NCBI GenBank assembly: GCA_009602735.1
Contig: WELA01003517.1
Location: 87,141 to 151,140, forward strand
Reading direction: 5' to 3'
From: Mesotaenium endlicherianum
Lineage: Eukaryota; Streptophyta; Zygnematophyceae; Zygnematales; Mesotaeniaceae
Length of the DNA stretch: 64,000 nucleotides
How positions within the stretch are numbered: the stretch's first letter is position 1; each line of letters begins with the position of its first letter. Below, piece by piece: positions 21,390 to 33,791 of this stretch. Position numbers and translations under genes: made by a program. The notes beneath the pieces were generated by a model. The model was not told where the DNA came from. It ran no database searches and saw nothing but the letters and a program-made list of their open reading frames with translations.

Positions 21390-22868
21390 ATGGTAAGGAC
21401 AAGGTCTCAAACTAGCAACTCCCGAGACATGGAGAACCAGGATAACGAGAATGTCGAAAACCAGGCGGAAAGCCATGTAGCGGGAAACCGTACCTATTCG
21501 GAAGCAGTAGCGGATACTGCAGCTAGGGAGGCAGCAGATGAGGCAGCTGCTATTGCCTCAGTCGCAGCTCAGCAAGCTGAGGAGGAGATAGCCAGACTAG
21601 AAGCTGAACAAGTAGCAAAGGCCGCTGAAGATATACAAAGGAGGGAAGGACAGCCAGCTGACGAGCGCACTGTTGAAGAACTTATGGCATCAAGGGCCAA
21701 TGTTCTGAACCCACCTCCTGCCGTACAACTCAATGTACCCCTAGGTCAAATACGTGACCGGCTGAATGCGGCAGGAATTGCTGCTGCAGGAGCAAGAGGG
21801 ATTGTTGAGGACACTACTCAGCGAGTAGATGCCAATGCTGCTGCTGCATTTGCTAATCTACCACCCCAAAATGTAGACTTGGGAGCATTGTTCGTTCAGA
21901 TGCAGTCGCAAATGGCGACCATGTGTCAGTCCCAACAGGAGGACAAAAGAATCATAATGTCCCTACTACGGGACAGAGACCAACTGGGGTCTCAAACCAC
22001 TAGTGGTGGTGGCCGAGGGCCTAGTAAGCCCAAGCCGAAACCTCCCCAGGAATATTATCCTGAGGGAAACATAAAATATTACCTGATCAAGTTTTTCGCG
22101 GATGTTGAGCAGTGGCTGGAGAACTACCCAGAACTGCAAGATCACGAGAAGGTCAGGCACACCGGTGCGCTACTGAAAGGCAGTGCCGCAGACTGGTGGC
22201 TTTACTGGAAAGGAGAGCGTAAGGCTCGGCAACTCGGTGACCCTACGTGGGTAGAGTTTGTCGAGAAGTTGCATGAGAAGTTTGATGTCATCAACCAGCA
22301 GGAGAAAGCTATCTATGCGATGATCTCCCTGACACTGAAGCAGACCACTTCAGTTGCTGAGTTTGCTCAAAAGTTCCAAGAGAACATGATGAAGCAGCCT
22401 GATTTGCCAGAACGGTATAGGATAGCATACTTCAGGTATGGCTTGAAATCCGAGGTCTCTGGTCATTTTGCTGAGAAGAAGTATGAGAAACTGGCTGACT
22501 TGATCCAGGATGCTGATGCCTGGGATCAGCAACAGTTCAATCACAAGCGCCAGAGTAATGCTTTCGTGTCTAAGATTGTCAAAAAGCCCCACGATTCCTA
22601 CAATGCAATTGAAGGAGACCCGGCTGAGGATGATCAGGGTGATGGATTTGAGTATGAGTATAATGCCATACAGTCTAGAGGTAGAGGTGGTTTCTCTCGA
22701 GGCGGCTATGGAAGAGGTGGTGGTAGGACTAAGCCGAGACCAGCCTCAGCAAAATCTACTTGCTACCATTGTCAGCAGAAAGGCCACTACAGAGAACAGT
22801 GTCCGGTCAAGCACCTGCCTAAGGTCGAGAGAAAAGACCAGCCTTTAAAAGACAGCAACAGTCAGTAA
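21390..22868 (+). CDS. Gypsy B gag
   Basis: Gag of 492 residues. An Ala/Glu-rich N-terminal third is followed by the capsid-like core with [12 protein letters not shown] and [13 protein letters not shown]. Then come a Gly/Arg-rich region ([15 protein letters not shown]) and a CCHC zinc knuckle ([14 protein letters not shown]) for nucleic-acid binding. It is nearly identical to gag of copy C. The heptamer TTTAAAA at 22844-22850 lies just before the stop and marks the shift into pol. Confidence 0.85.
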   Translation: MVRTRSQTSNSRDMENQDNENVENQAESHVAGNRTYSEAVADTAAREAADEAAAIASVAAQQAEEEIARLEAEQVAKAAEDIQRREGQPADERTVEELMASRANVLNPPPAVQLNVPLGQIRDRLNAAGIAAAGARGIVEDTTQRVDANAAAAFANLPPQNVDLGALFVQMQSQMATMCQSQQEDKRIIMSLLRDRDQLGSQTTSGGGRGPSKPKPKPPQEYYPEGNIKYYLIKFFADVEQWLENYPELQDHEKVRHTGALLKGSAADWWLYWKGERKARQLGDPTWVEFVEKLHEKFDVINQQEKAIYAMISLTLKQTTSVAEFAQKFQENMMKQPDLPERYRIAYFRYGLKSEVSGHFAEKKYEKLADLIQDADAWDQQQFNHKRQSNAFVSKIVKKPHDSYNAIEGDPAEDDQGDGFEYEYNAIQSRGRGGFSRGGYGRGGGRTKPRPASAKSTCYHCQQKGHYREQCPVKHLPKVERKDQPLKDSNSQ

Positions 22869-22869
22869 T

Positions 22870-25800
22870 CCAGTCTACTGACTGTGAGGATGCTAGAGAT
22901 AGTGAGTCGTCACTAGCTGCCCTCGTAGCAGGTATTATGGGTCCTGCTGAACTGGATTCACTATGCATGCCTGACACCCAGATAAAGGAGACCATCAGCA
23001 ATATAGACGTCCAGGGAGTGCACACTCTGGATGCTCTTGTTCCACCTGATGTCCAACATTTCTTTGCTACGTCAGGAGAACAATGCGAAAGTCAGGAAAA
23101 GACAGTCCCCCCTATCCTACTGCATTGCATGATTGCAGGTAGGAAGGTGAGGGCATTTGTTGACGGAGGGGCGTCACATACTTTTATCCACAAGGACTTA
23201 GTTAAGCGGCTAAGGCTGCCTACTGTCACCCAAGGGAATAGAAAAATATTCCTTAGAGATGCCTCAAGTATCCCGGGAGGAGTTATAACCAAGCCTATTG
23301 TTGTCCAGTTAGTTTCTGGCATTGCAGTTCGAGCTGAAACGCTTACATTTGAGGTACTCAACACTGGCTTTTATGATCTTGTGCTGGGCAGGTCCTGGCT
23401 TAATAGACATCAAGCTGAAGTGTGTTGGAGCAGAGGTACAGTTAAAGTGAGAGGAGCCAGTGATGGGCAGACTGACTTGGCACCCACCAGTGCTCTTCCT
23501 CTTGTCTTGTGTGGATGGCAAATGAAGGAAAAGAAGAGGGTTCTAGAAGGATGCAAGTTGCTGAATGCAATGGAGTTCGTCGAAAGCTGGAACCAGAAGG
23601 AAGACAGAATGTTCTGTCTGCTGCTAAGAGAGGTACCTCCTCAACCTGAAGAAGTGGTTGAGAAAAAGGTAAGCCCTCCGGAGCACCCTACTGCTGCAAA
23701 AATTGTTGCTCAGTACACTGATGTATTTAATATGCCTCCAGGACTACTAACTAAGAGGGAAGTACATCATATGATTGATCTATTACCTGGGAGTCAGCCA
23801 CCTTGGCAACGCACGTATGGCTTGTCTTATGGAGAGAGCGAGGAGTTGAGAACACAGATTGCAGAGCTTGAGGAAAATGGTTATATTTCTCCCAGTAAAT
23901 CACCTTACGGCGCACCCATCCTATTTGTTAAGAAAAAGGATGGCAGTATGCGGATGTGTGTGGGTTACAGAGCCNTGTGTGTGGGTTACAGAGCCTTGAA
24001 CAGAATTACGGTAAACAAGTATGCTTTACCCAGGATTGAGGACTTGCTGGATACCCTGTCTGGCGCTAAGGTGTTCAGTAAGATAGATCTCAAGAGTGGT
24101 TATCATCAAATCAGAATTGCTGAGGGGGATGAACACAAGACTGCTTTCCGCACACGTTATGGACACTATGAGTTCAACGTGATGCCATTTGGACTGACTA
24201 ATGCTCCTGCCACCTTCATGGGTGCTATGAATGACATTTTCAGACCTTATTTGGATAAGTTTGTGCAAGTTTTCCTGGATGATATTTTAATTTTCTCTAA
24301 AGATGAAGCTCAGCACGCTGAACACTTAAAGACAGTCCTGGACACTCTGAGAACGAATCACTTATATGCCAAAATGAGCAAGTGTGATTTCCTTAAAGAC
24401 AGTATTGATTTCTTAAGCCACATTGTCAGTAAAAAGGGCATCAGTGTGGATCCTAAGAAAGTCCAGACCATAAGGGACTAGCCAGTACCACAGTTTGTCT
24501 CTGAAGTTAGATCCTTCCTCGGGTTGGCTAACTACTGTAGGAGATTTATTGAGAATTATTCCACAAAGGCCAGTAAACTGACTGAGCTTACTAAGAAAGA
24601 CATAGGGTATGTGTGGGGGGAAGAGCAGCAGGCTGCCTTCCAGACCATTAAAGATGCCCTTTGTTCTGCCCCAGTGCTAGCCGTGTATGACCTCAGCAAA
24701 CCGGTGCAGGTGGTTACTGATGCCTCTGACTGTGCCATGGGTGCTATTTTGTTGCAGCCTGCTGACAAAACCAGAAAGGATGGTAAGGTACGGCAGGAGT
24801 GGCATCCTGTGTTGTATGAGTCTATGCAATTTAATCCAGCGGAGATTAATTACTCAGTGCATGATAAAGAGCTGCTAGCTATCATTCATGTACTCAAACA
24901 GTGGAGAGCATACTTACATGGTAAAGCTTTTAAGGTGATTACAGATCATCTAGCTCTGACCCACTTTCAGAAGAAGTCCAAGCTGTCGAGGAGGGAGAAC
25001 CGCTGGAGCCAGATGCTGGAGCAGTTCCAAGTCCACTTTGACTACAAACCAGGGAAGTTGAATCCTGCTGATGCACTCTCTAGAAGACCTGACTTGCAAG
25101 AAAGGAACTTTAGTCAGCATACTGTAGATAAAGTCCTGTGTGCACTCACTTCACTAAAGGTGAAAAAGTCCTTCCTTGAACAACTTAGGAAAGCCTACCT
25201 TTCTGACCCAACATTTGAGCCCAGCCCCACTACTGGTGTGTGTCGTGCTACTGCACTCGGGTATAAGCTCAAGGGAGGGGTCTGGGTGACTGAAACCACT
25301 TCAGGCAGGCTGAAGCTGGTCATTCCTAATAACTTGGAAATAAGGTCTTCCTTACTGAGTCAAGCTCATGACAGTCTCCTGGGTGGACATTTGGGGCAGG
25401 CCAAAACTGTTGGCATACTGGCAAAACATTATCATTGGGAGGGGTTACCCCGGGGAGGTCTTAAAATATGTCAAGTCCTGTGACCAGTGTCAGAGAAATA
25501 AGTCTCGGCACACTCCACCCGGAGGTCTCTTGCAACCACTGCCCATCCCAGCGGGACGCTGGGAAACTATATCCATGGACTGGGTGGTCTCACTACCAAG
25601 AACTGCCAACGGGCATGATTCAATACTGGTAGTCGTGGATAAACTGACAAAAATGGTCATTTTTATCCCCACAACTGTCAAAGTGACTGCACTCGAAACA
25701 GCGAGACTGTTTTACAACCATGTAGTATGCCAACATGGGCTACCTTCTAATATCATCTCAGACAGAGACTCAAAATTCACCTCTAAGTTCTGGAGAGCTT

Positions 25801-26723
25801 TAATGGGGTTAATGGGAGTCAAACAGCTGCTCAGCACAGCAAATCACCCTCAGACTGATGGGCAGATTGAAAGAACTAATCGAGTTCTGCAAGAGGTGCT
25901 GAGAGCATATATTAACCAAAAACAAGATAATTGGGATGACCTGTTGCCTCAAATTCAGTTTGCGGTCAACAGTGCGGTGCACGCGTCAACGGGCAAGACT
26001 CCTTTTGAACTCAGCCTAGGTAGAGTCCCTAAGTCTCCTCTAGATGTGCTAGGGGAATCTTTAACTCGGCCTGAAGGGATTGACAACCTGGTCTCCCTCT
26101 AGTTAACTCAGGAGTTTGCTGACACCCTGTCAGAAGTCCAACGAAACTTGCACACGGCCCAAGAAAACCAACAAAAATACGCTAATCAACACCGTCGGGA
26201 ACTGACATTTTCCAAGGGGGATTTANGAAGGGCGATTTAGTCAAACTNNNNNNNNNNNNNNNNNNNNNATTTAGTCAAACTGCATTCTCAGCACCTGTAC
26301 CTCCCTGGTGTGGTCAAGAAAAAGCTTGGCCCTGTCTGGGTCGGTCCATATTCGGTGGTACGTCGTGTCGGTCAGAATGCTTACAAACTGAACATGTCAG
26401 CTGACTACAAGGGTCACCCGGTCTTTAATGTCTCCTTCTTGGAACCATACATCAAAGGTGATACACTGTTCACAGGGCGGTTACCTGTCCAATCGGGACC
26501 GGTCCCCGCTGTCCGACACGGCGATCCTGAGGAATATGAGGCCGAAGAGATTTTAGACGCTCGCTCGGTCCGTCGATCGTCTAAATATGTCATGAAGTAC
26601 CTCATCCGATGGAAGGGTTACGATGCCTCTGGGGACACTTGAGAATTTAATGGTCAGCTGATCAATGCCAAAGGGGCGTTGAAACGGTTCCACCTTTGGG
26701 CGGCTGGGGCACCTCCCTAACAG
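22870..26723 (+). pseudogene. Gypsy B pol region (fossil)
   Basis: The region carries in order the retropepsin segment ([12 protein letters not shown]), reverse transcriptase with [12 protein letters not shown], RNase H ([15 protein letters not shown]), integrase with CDQCQRNK and [12 protein letters not shown], a GPY/F module ([14 protein letters not shown]) and a chromodomain ([15 protein letters not shown]). It closely follows copy C but is interrupted. Reverse transcription and integration are the known roles; the chromodomain targets insertion to marked chromatin in this clade. Confidence 0.85.
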
Positions 26724-26747
26724 TCATTTCAGTTGACACGGGAAGGT

Positions 26748-26782
26748 GACAGGAGGTCCTGTCTCCATATAAGTTGGAGGGG
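26748..26782 (+). other. Internal hairpin and polypurine tract of Gypsy B
   Basis: An inverted repeat GACAGG-AGGT-CCTGTC (26748-26763) is followed within ten bases by AAGTTGGAGGGG (26771-26782). The purine tract is the same as the one adjoining the 3' LTR. The same module lies between pol and ORF3 in A and C. A second site for plus-strand priming is an inference. Confidence 0.6.
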
Positions 26783-27035
26783 GATGCGATAGTTAGTGAC
26801 AGTTGTGACAGGCAGCCCACCTTTAAATTTAAGTTGGAGAGAGTGGTATTCTCTGATCACCATATTACACACTCAACCTGCGCTCACACTCACTTGCTCT
26901 CCAACTCAATTTTCCCTTATATTCACTCACACCAGGTATTCCACACTAGGAACTCTTCCGATCGCGTTCCTCTTCATCAAGGGCACTCAGTAGCGGCAAA
27001 ATATCATGACTTCACTAACTGCATTGTGTTTATGA

Positions 27036-28736
27036 TTGAGCAGGATGACTCCCGAATCGGAACTCAAGAGGAAGAGAAGGGCGGAAGAGGCACATGCAGA
27101 ATACTTGCAATTCCGTGGAGACATCGAATCATCTTCCATCTCCGCTCGGGAATCACAACGACTCCAACAACAGCGGGAGGCACAGAAGAAGAAGGAGGAG
27201 GAGGAACAGGCCAGACTGAGGCAGGAAGAAATGGACAGAAAAGCTGCAGAGGAAGCCAAGGAAGCAGAGGAGGAGAGGCAAGCTGAGGAGAAGCGGAAGC
27301 AGCAGGCTGAAGAAGAAGAACAGAGGAGAATCAGCAGCAACCGCTACACGGTGCTGGGCAAGGGCTTTAATCTACTGGAGGAGGCCTTCAAGTATGCCCA
27401 GAGAAGTTGCAGTGAGTCGCAGAAGGAAATCCTCCAGAGGGAAGGGGAGACATCCGAAAACTTTGACAAGTATATAGAGGTCGGCACAGGGCTCCTCCTC
27501 TACCACGATTACGCCAGGATGGTAGGATATACGGTCAGAGAGGCCAAGGCAATGGCCCAGGTGAACGAAGCAGGGGCTGTCTCGATTCCTGGTATCTGGG
27601 GGGAAGATAGGGTCATCAGGATGATCCCCATGGACGCGGACAGCTTCAAGGACTCAACACCCCACAACAGGTTCAAGGCCATGTACAATGAGGTGGAGAG
27701 GAGGAGCTAGGAATTCTTGGCTAGGGAAACCAGTCAACTGGACTTTGCAGGGCACTGGTACCCTTGTACTCTTAAAAAGACAGACGCTGCCTTCTTCCAA
27801 AAGCCCACTGATTGGCGGTGGATGACCATCAACATGAGGGACCAGCAGAATGACAGGGCGACGGATGAGGATTTCCTGACAGACCTAAAGGGGAATATAG
27901 TATTGCCCCCTCACATTGCGGCTTGGGACCCAAGATTGGATGGAGTCAGAGACTGCATGAGCCAAGAGATGCAAGGGGACAGAAGCAGGGCCCGAGAGTC
28001 ATTCTCCAAAGGGAAGCACGCTTATGCCAAATGGGCAAGTAAGCACGGGGAAAAGGACCTCAATGCGGTGCGGACTCAGCAGCCCCCACCAGCACCCAAA
28101 AGGGGAAGGTCAGTAGGATATTCTTTTTCTCAGGAAGAGCTGGAGCAGCTGACAGAGGAGACCCCAGAAGTCTCAGAGGAACCCAGGGACGGCAAGGAGG
28201 AGGAGTCAGAGGAAGACGAGGAGGAAGGCGAGGAGGAGGACACTAGCCCCGCCGTGATCCTGACACCTGCCACATCCCCTGTAAGGGAGAAGACGGGGTT
28301 GGCCCTGCAGCAACTCGCTCAAGAGGAGGATATCACTTGGCTGGGAACTGCCAGAGGACACAGCCCATCTCCAGGCAAGGAGACCCAGTCAGACAGGGCA
28401 GACAGGAGGGCTGCTCGGGAGATAGCCAGAGGCCTGCCAGCATCTCCCTCGCAGAGANAGCCAGCATCTCCCTCGCAGAGAGGACATGTACCCTTGGCTC
28501 ATGTCATGCAACATCCATCTGGGATGCCGGTATACGTACCTGTCAGTTTGAGGGCTGCCCAGGAGAAGGCTGCCTCCCTTCAGTTTCAGACTGTGCAGGA
28601 GGAAACAGCCCAGTTACTGCGTTCTCCGCCGGGTCCTTACACGGAACCTCCTTCTCTGACAGGCTTCAGAAGACCCCAAGACAGGAGGAGGTCTGGCTCC
28701 CCTGAGTATAGAGCCTCAGGGACATCTCCCTCCTAA
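27036..28736 (+). pseudogene. Gypsy B ORF3 region, unknown extra protein (divergent type)
   Basis: The extra gene lies downstream of pol. It starts just after an acceptor-like sequence (GAGCAG) and encodes a long Lys/Glu/Arg/Gln/Ala-rich coiled coil (about the first 95 residues). A globular part follows with YIEVGTGLLLYHDYARMVGY, PTDWRWMT and LPPHIAAWDPRLDG, then an acidic patch and a Pro/Ser/Arg-rich tail. Only some blocks match ORF3 of copies A and C, while gag and pol of B and C are nearly identical. It has no recognised family, signal peptide or membrane segment. This copy is broken. Confidence 0.7.
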
Positions 28737-28821
28737 GGGCAGCAGGCTGGGGATAAGAGGGACAGCATGCTGTTATTAGTGTTAGTGTTGTTGAGGCGAC
28801 AACATGATAAGTTGGAGGGAT

Positions 28822-29543
28822 TGTAATGAATCAGTATACCGGTTGACATAATATTCATTTAAATAACATAGCTAAATAAGTTCAGCCTGCTGAACTCTAG
28901 TTAACAATCAGTCTGCTGGACTTTATACTTAATATCAGTTTAATGACTCAGGCCGGAAGTAGCAGGCTGAGGTCACCTTAAGTAAGCTTGCTGACACATT
29001 CTTTGACAGCCAGCTGACTTCCGTACTCGGTAGCAGCGAACTGCCTCGATATGCATCTAAGTGTGGTATGCTAGATGAATGGCCAGACGACATCCCTATG
29101 ATGGATGGCGATTTGGGATGATGGGAGATGGCGGTGGATTTGGTTAACCGAGGTCCTACCAACGTGGTTAACTCCCGGGTAGGCGGTGCCATCGCACTGA
29201 CCGTTGAACAATAAACTCATTCCATGTACATATGCTAGGCATTGCTCTCGAGTTCGGCATTCGGAAACGAGGCCAACTCTCTTGTACAGCTTACTGAGAG
29301 AGATCTGAATCCAAGGCGAGAAGCCATTGATATGCACTGTCTTCTAACCTTGCTTATGTATGAGTTTACTGATTGGCATTATTGATGCTAGTTTACTCGC
29401 ATTTGACTTACGAGTATTATTCACTGCTAGTGTGTTGTCCTTTGCCGTTAAACCAGTTAACGGAAAATACCATAAAGATTACTTGCTGATATAAAGATCT
29501 TTATTAATTGTTAATCGCCTATTTGGTAAGTCGATTCATTTCA
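28822..29543 (+). repeat. Gypsy B 3' LTR
   Basis: This 722-base LTR is preceded by the polypurine tract AAGTTGGAGGGAT. It starts TGTAATGAATCAG and ends GATTCATTTCA, followed by CAGCA. Confidence 0.93.
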
Positions 29544-32500
29544 CAGCAGCTGGGTCACTACAAAAAGGAGTGTCCAATCAAGCACCTTCCAAAGGTCGAG
29601 AGAGAGGACCAGCCTTTAAAAGACAGCAACAGTCAGTAATCCAATCTACTGACTGTGAGGATGCTAGAGATAGTGAGTCGTCACTAGCTGCTCTCGTAGC
29701 AGGCATTATTGGTCCTGCTGAATTGGATTCACTATGCATGCTTGACAACCAGATAAAGGAGACCATCAGCAATATAGATCCCCAGAGAGTGCACTCTCTG
29801 GAGGATCTTGTACGACCTGATGTCCAACATTTCTTTGCTAAGTCGAGAGAACAATGCGAAAATCAGGAAAAGTCAGTCCCCCCTATTGTACTTCATTGCA
29901 TGATTGCAGGTAGGAAGGTGAGGGCATTTGTTGACGGAGAGGCGTCACATACTTTTATCCATAAGGACTTAGTTAAGCTGCTAAGGCTAACCACTGTCAC
30001 CCAAGGGAATAGACAAATATTCCTTGGAGATGCCTCAAGTATCCCGGGAGGAGTTATAACCAAGCCTATTGAGGTCCAGTTAGGTTCTGGCATTGCAGTT
30101 CTAACTGAAACGCTTACATTTGAGGTACTCAACACTGGCTTTTATGATCTCGTGCTGGGCAGGTCCTGGCTTAATAGACATCAAGCTGAAGTGTGTTGGA
30201 GCAGAGGTACAGTTAAAGTGAGAGGAGCCAGTGATGGGCAGACTGACTTGGCACCCACCAGTGCTCTTCCTCTTGTCCTGTGTGGATGGCAAATGAAGGA
30301 AAAGAAGAGGCTTCCAGAAGGATGCAAGTTGCTGAATGCAATGGAGTTCGTCAAAAGCTGGAACCAGAAGGAAGACAGAATGTTCTGTCTGCTGCTAAGA
30401 GAGGTACCTCCTCAACCCGAAGAAGTGGTTGAGAAAAAGGTGAGCCCTCCGGAGCACCCCACTGCTGCAGAAATGGTTGCTCAGTATAATGATGTTTTTT
30501 ATATGCCTCCAGGACTGCCCCCTAAGAGGGAAGTAGATCACAAGATTGATTCATTACCTGGGAGTCAGCCACCTTGGCAACGCACCTATGGCTTGTCTTA
30601 CGTGGATAGCGAAAAGTTAAAAACACAAATTGCAGAGTTGGAGGAAAATAGTCATATTTCCCCCAGTAAATAACCTTATGGCGCACCCATCCTATTTATT
30701 AAGAAAAAGGATGGAAGCATGCGGATGTGTGTGGATTACAGAGCTCTTAACAGAATTACAGTAAAGAACAAGTATGCTTTATCCAGAATCGAGGACTTGC
30801 TTGATACCCTGTCTCTTGCTAAAGTATTTAGTAAGATAGATCTCAAGATTGGTTATGATCAAATCAAAATTGCTGAGGGAGATCAACACAAGACTGCCTT
30901 CCGCACACGTTATGGACACTATGAGTTGAATGTGATGCCATTTGGACTGATTAATGCCCCTGCAAACTTCATGGGTGCTATAAATGACATTTTCAGGCCT
31001 TACTTGGATAAGTTTGTGCAAGTCTTCTTGGATGATATTTTAATTTTTTCTAAAGATGAAGCTCAGCATGCTGAGCACTTAAAGACAGTCATGGACACTG
31101 AGAAGAAATCAATTATATGCTAAAATGAGCAAGTGTGATTTCTTTTAGGAAAATATTGAATTCTTGGGCCACGTTGTCGGTAAGGAAGGCATCAGTGTGG
31201 ATCCTAAGAAAGTCCAGACCATAAGGGACTGGCTAGTACCACAGTCTGTCTCGGATGTTAGATCCTTTCTTCGGTTGGCTAACTATTACAGAAGATTCAT
31301 TGGAAACTATTCTACAAAGGCCAGCAAATTGACTGACCTTATTAAGAAAGACATAGAAATTGTGTGGGGAGAAGAGCAGCAAGCTGCCTTCCAGACTTTT
31401 AAAGATGCTCTTTATTCTGCCCCAATCTTAGCTGTGTATGACCCCAATAAACCTGTGGAGGTGGTTACTGATGCTTCAGACTTTGCCATGGGTGCTATTT
31501 TGTTGCAGCCTGCTGACAAAACCATACAGGATGGTAAGGTAAAGCAGGAGTGGCACCCTCTGCTGTATGAGTATGAATTTCAACTCAGCTGAAATTAACT
31601 ATTCCGTGCATGATGAAGAGCTGCTTTCTATCATTCATGTGCTCAAACAGTGGAGAGCATACTTATATGGTAAAGCTTTTAAGGTGATTACAGATCATTT
31701 AGCTCTGACTCACTTTCAGAAGAAGTCCAAGCTGTTGAGGAGGGAGAACCGCTGGAGCCAGATGCTGGAGCAGTTTCAAGTCCAGATTGACCCGCTGATG
31801 CACTCTTTAGAAGACCTGACTTGCAAGAAGGGAACTTTAGTCAGCATGCTGTAGATAAAGTCCATTGCGCACTCACTGCATTAAAGGTGAAAAAGTCCTT
31901 CCTCGAACAACTTAGGAAAGCCTATCTTTCTGACCCAACATGTGAGTCCAGCCCCACTGGTGGTGTGTGTCCTGCCACTGCACTCAAGTATAGGCTAAAG
32001 AGAGGGGTCTGGGTAACCGAAACCACTTCAGGCAGACTGAAACTGGTCATTCCCAATAACTTAGAAATAAGGTCACTCTTACTGAGTCAAGCACATGATA
32101 GTTTACTGGGTGGACATTTGGGGCAGGCCAAAAGTGTTGGCAAACTGGCAAAACAATATCACTGGGAGGGGTTACCTCGGGAGGTCTTGAAATATGTTAA
32201 GTCCTGTGATCAGTGTCAAAAGAATAAGTATAGGCACACACCAATTGGGGGGCTATTACAACCACTACCCAGCCCAGCTAGACGCTGGGAATCAATATCC
32301 ATGGACTGGGTGGTAACACTACCAAGAACCGCCAATGGGCATGACTCGATACTAGTAGTAGTGGATAAACTGACAAAAATGGTCATTTTCATCCCCACAA
32401 CTGTCAAAGTAACTGCCCTTTAAACTGCAAGATAGTTCTACAACCATGTAGTATGCCAACATGGGCTACTCTCTAATATTATCTCAGACAGAGACTCAAA

Positions 32501-33397
32501 ATTTACCTCTAAGTTCTGGAGAGCTTTAATGGGGTTAATGGGAGTCAAACAGCTGCTCAGCACAGCAAATCACCCTCAAATTGATGGGCAGACTGAACAA
32601 ACTAACCGGGTTTTGCAAGATTTGCTGAGAGCATATATTAACCAAAAACAGGATAATTGGGATGACCTGTTGCCTCAAATTCAGTTTGCGGTCAGCAGTG
32701 CGGTGCATGCGTCAACGAGAAAGACTCCTTATGAGCTCAGTCTGGGTAGAGTCCCTAAGTCTCCTTTAGATGTGCTAGGGGAGTCTTTAACTCATGCTGA
32801 GGGCATTGACAACCCAGTGTCTCTCCAGTTAACTTAGGAGTTTGCTGACACCTTGTCAGAAGTTCAACACAATCTGCACAAAGCCCAAGAAATTCAACAA
32901 AAATACGCTAATCAACACCGTCGAGAACGACATTTTCAAAGGGCGATTTGGTCAAACTGCATTCTCAACACCTGTACCTGCCTAGTGTGGTCAAGGAAAA
33001 GCTTGGTCTCGTCTGGGTCAGTCCATATTTGGTGGTGCGCCGTGTCGGTCAGAATGCTTACAAACTGAACATGTCAGTTGAATACAAGGGTCACCCAGTC
33101 TTTGATGTCTCCTTCCTGGAACCATACATCAAAGGTGACACACTGTTCACAGGTTGGTTACCCGTCCAACCGGGACCGGTCCCCGCTGTTAGGGATAGTG
33201 ACCCCGACGAATATGAGGTCGAGGAGATTTTAGACGCTCGCTCTGTCAGTCAATCATCTAAATATGTCATGAAGTACCTGGTCAGATGGAAGGGTTACGA
33301 TGCCTTTGGGGACACTCGGGAATTGAAGGACCATTTGACCAATGCCATAGGGGCGTTGAAACGGTTCCACCTTCGGGCGGCTGGGGCACCTCCATAA
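29544..33397 (+). pseudogene. Gypsy A gag end and pol region (fossil)
   Basis: The stretch resumes Gypsy A at its zinc-knuckle end ([20 protein letters not shown]), passes the TTTAAAA heptamer (29625-29631) and continues as pol. Protease, reverse transcriptase ([13 protein letters not shown]), RNase H, integrase (CDQCQKNK, MDWVVTLPRT) and chromodomain (KYLVRWKGYDAFGDT) segments are all recognisable. Decay is heavy, in keeping with the roughly 6 % LTR divergence of this copy. Confidence 0.85.
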
Positions 33398-33424
33398 CTG
33401 TCATTTCAGTTGACATGGGAAGGT

Positions 33425-33460
33425 GACAGGAGGTCCTGTCTCCATTTAAATTGGAGGGGA
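33425..33460 (+). other. Internal hairpin and polypurine tract of Gypsy A
   Basis: GACAGG-AGGT-CCTGTC (33425-33440) is followed by a purine tract AAATTGGAGGGGA (33448-33460). It is the counterpart of 26748-26782 in B and 42182-42218 in C. Confidence 0.55.
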
Positions 33461-33791
33461 AATGTGCCAGTGAATGACAATTAGTGTGCGAGAAAGGGAC
33501 AGTTATTGACAGTAAAGTGTCAGCATGGTGACGGATGTGACAGCTAGAAATAAGCAAAGTTGGCGGAATAAGAAAAGGGACCAGCACATCAACAAATCAC
33601 TCAACTCACCCTGCACACAACATTCATCCGTTTATTCTTCATCGCACTACATTCTCGTTAACTCCTAGTAACCACCCTGTAAGGTAAACAAGAACATACC
33701 TGCCATCATAATACAAACTTACTTCTCTTCCTGCAACTCCTGTGACAAAGATTAAGATCCTACTAACTTGTGCCCTGGTTACATGTGCAGG

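Larger units (their letters stand above)
20635..29543 (+). mobile_element. Gypsy B: chromovirus with divergent ORF3, inserted in Gypsy A gag
   Basis: Gypsy B is 8.9 kb, with LTRs 20635-21355 and 28822-29543 and the duplication CAGCA (20630-20634 and 29544-29548). The primer-binding site TGGTATCGGAGCA starts at 21357. Order: gag 21390-22868, pol about 22.85-26.72 kb (protease, reverse transcriptase, RNase H, integrase, chromodomain), an internal hairpin and polypurine tract (26748-26782), ORF3 from 27036, a second hairpin (28788-28802) and the 3' polypurine tract (28811-28821). The LTRs differ at about 3 %. It is broken, with about half a dozen breaks, and a short unsequenced gap lies inside. 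Confidence 0.93.
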
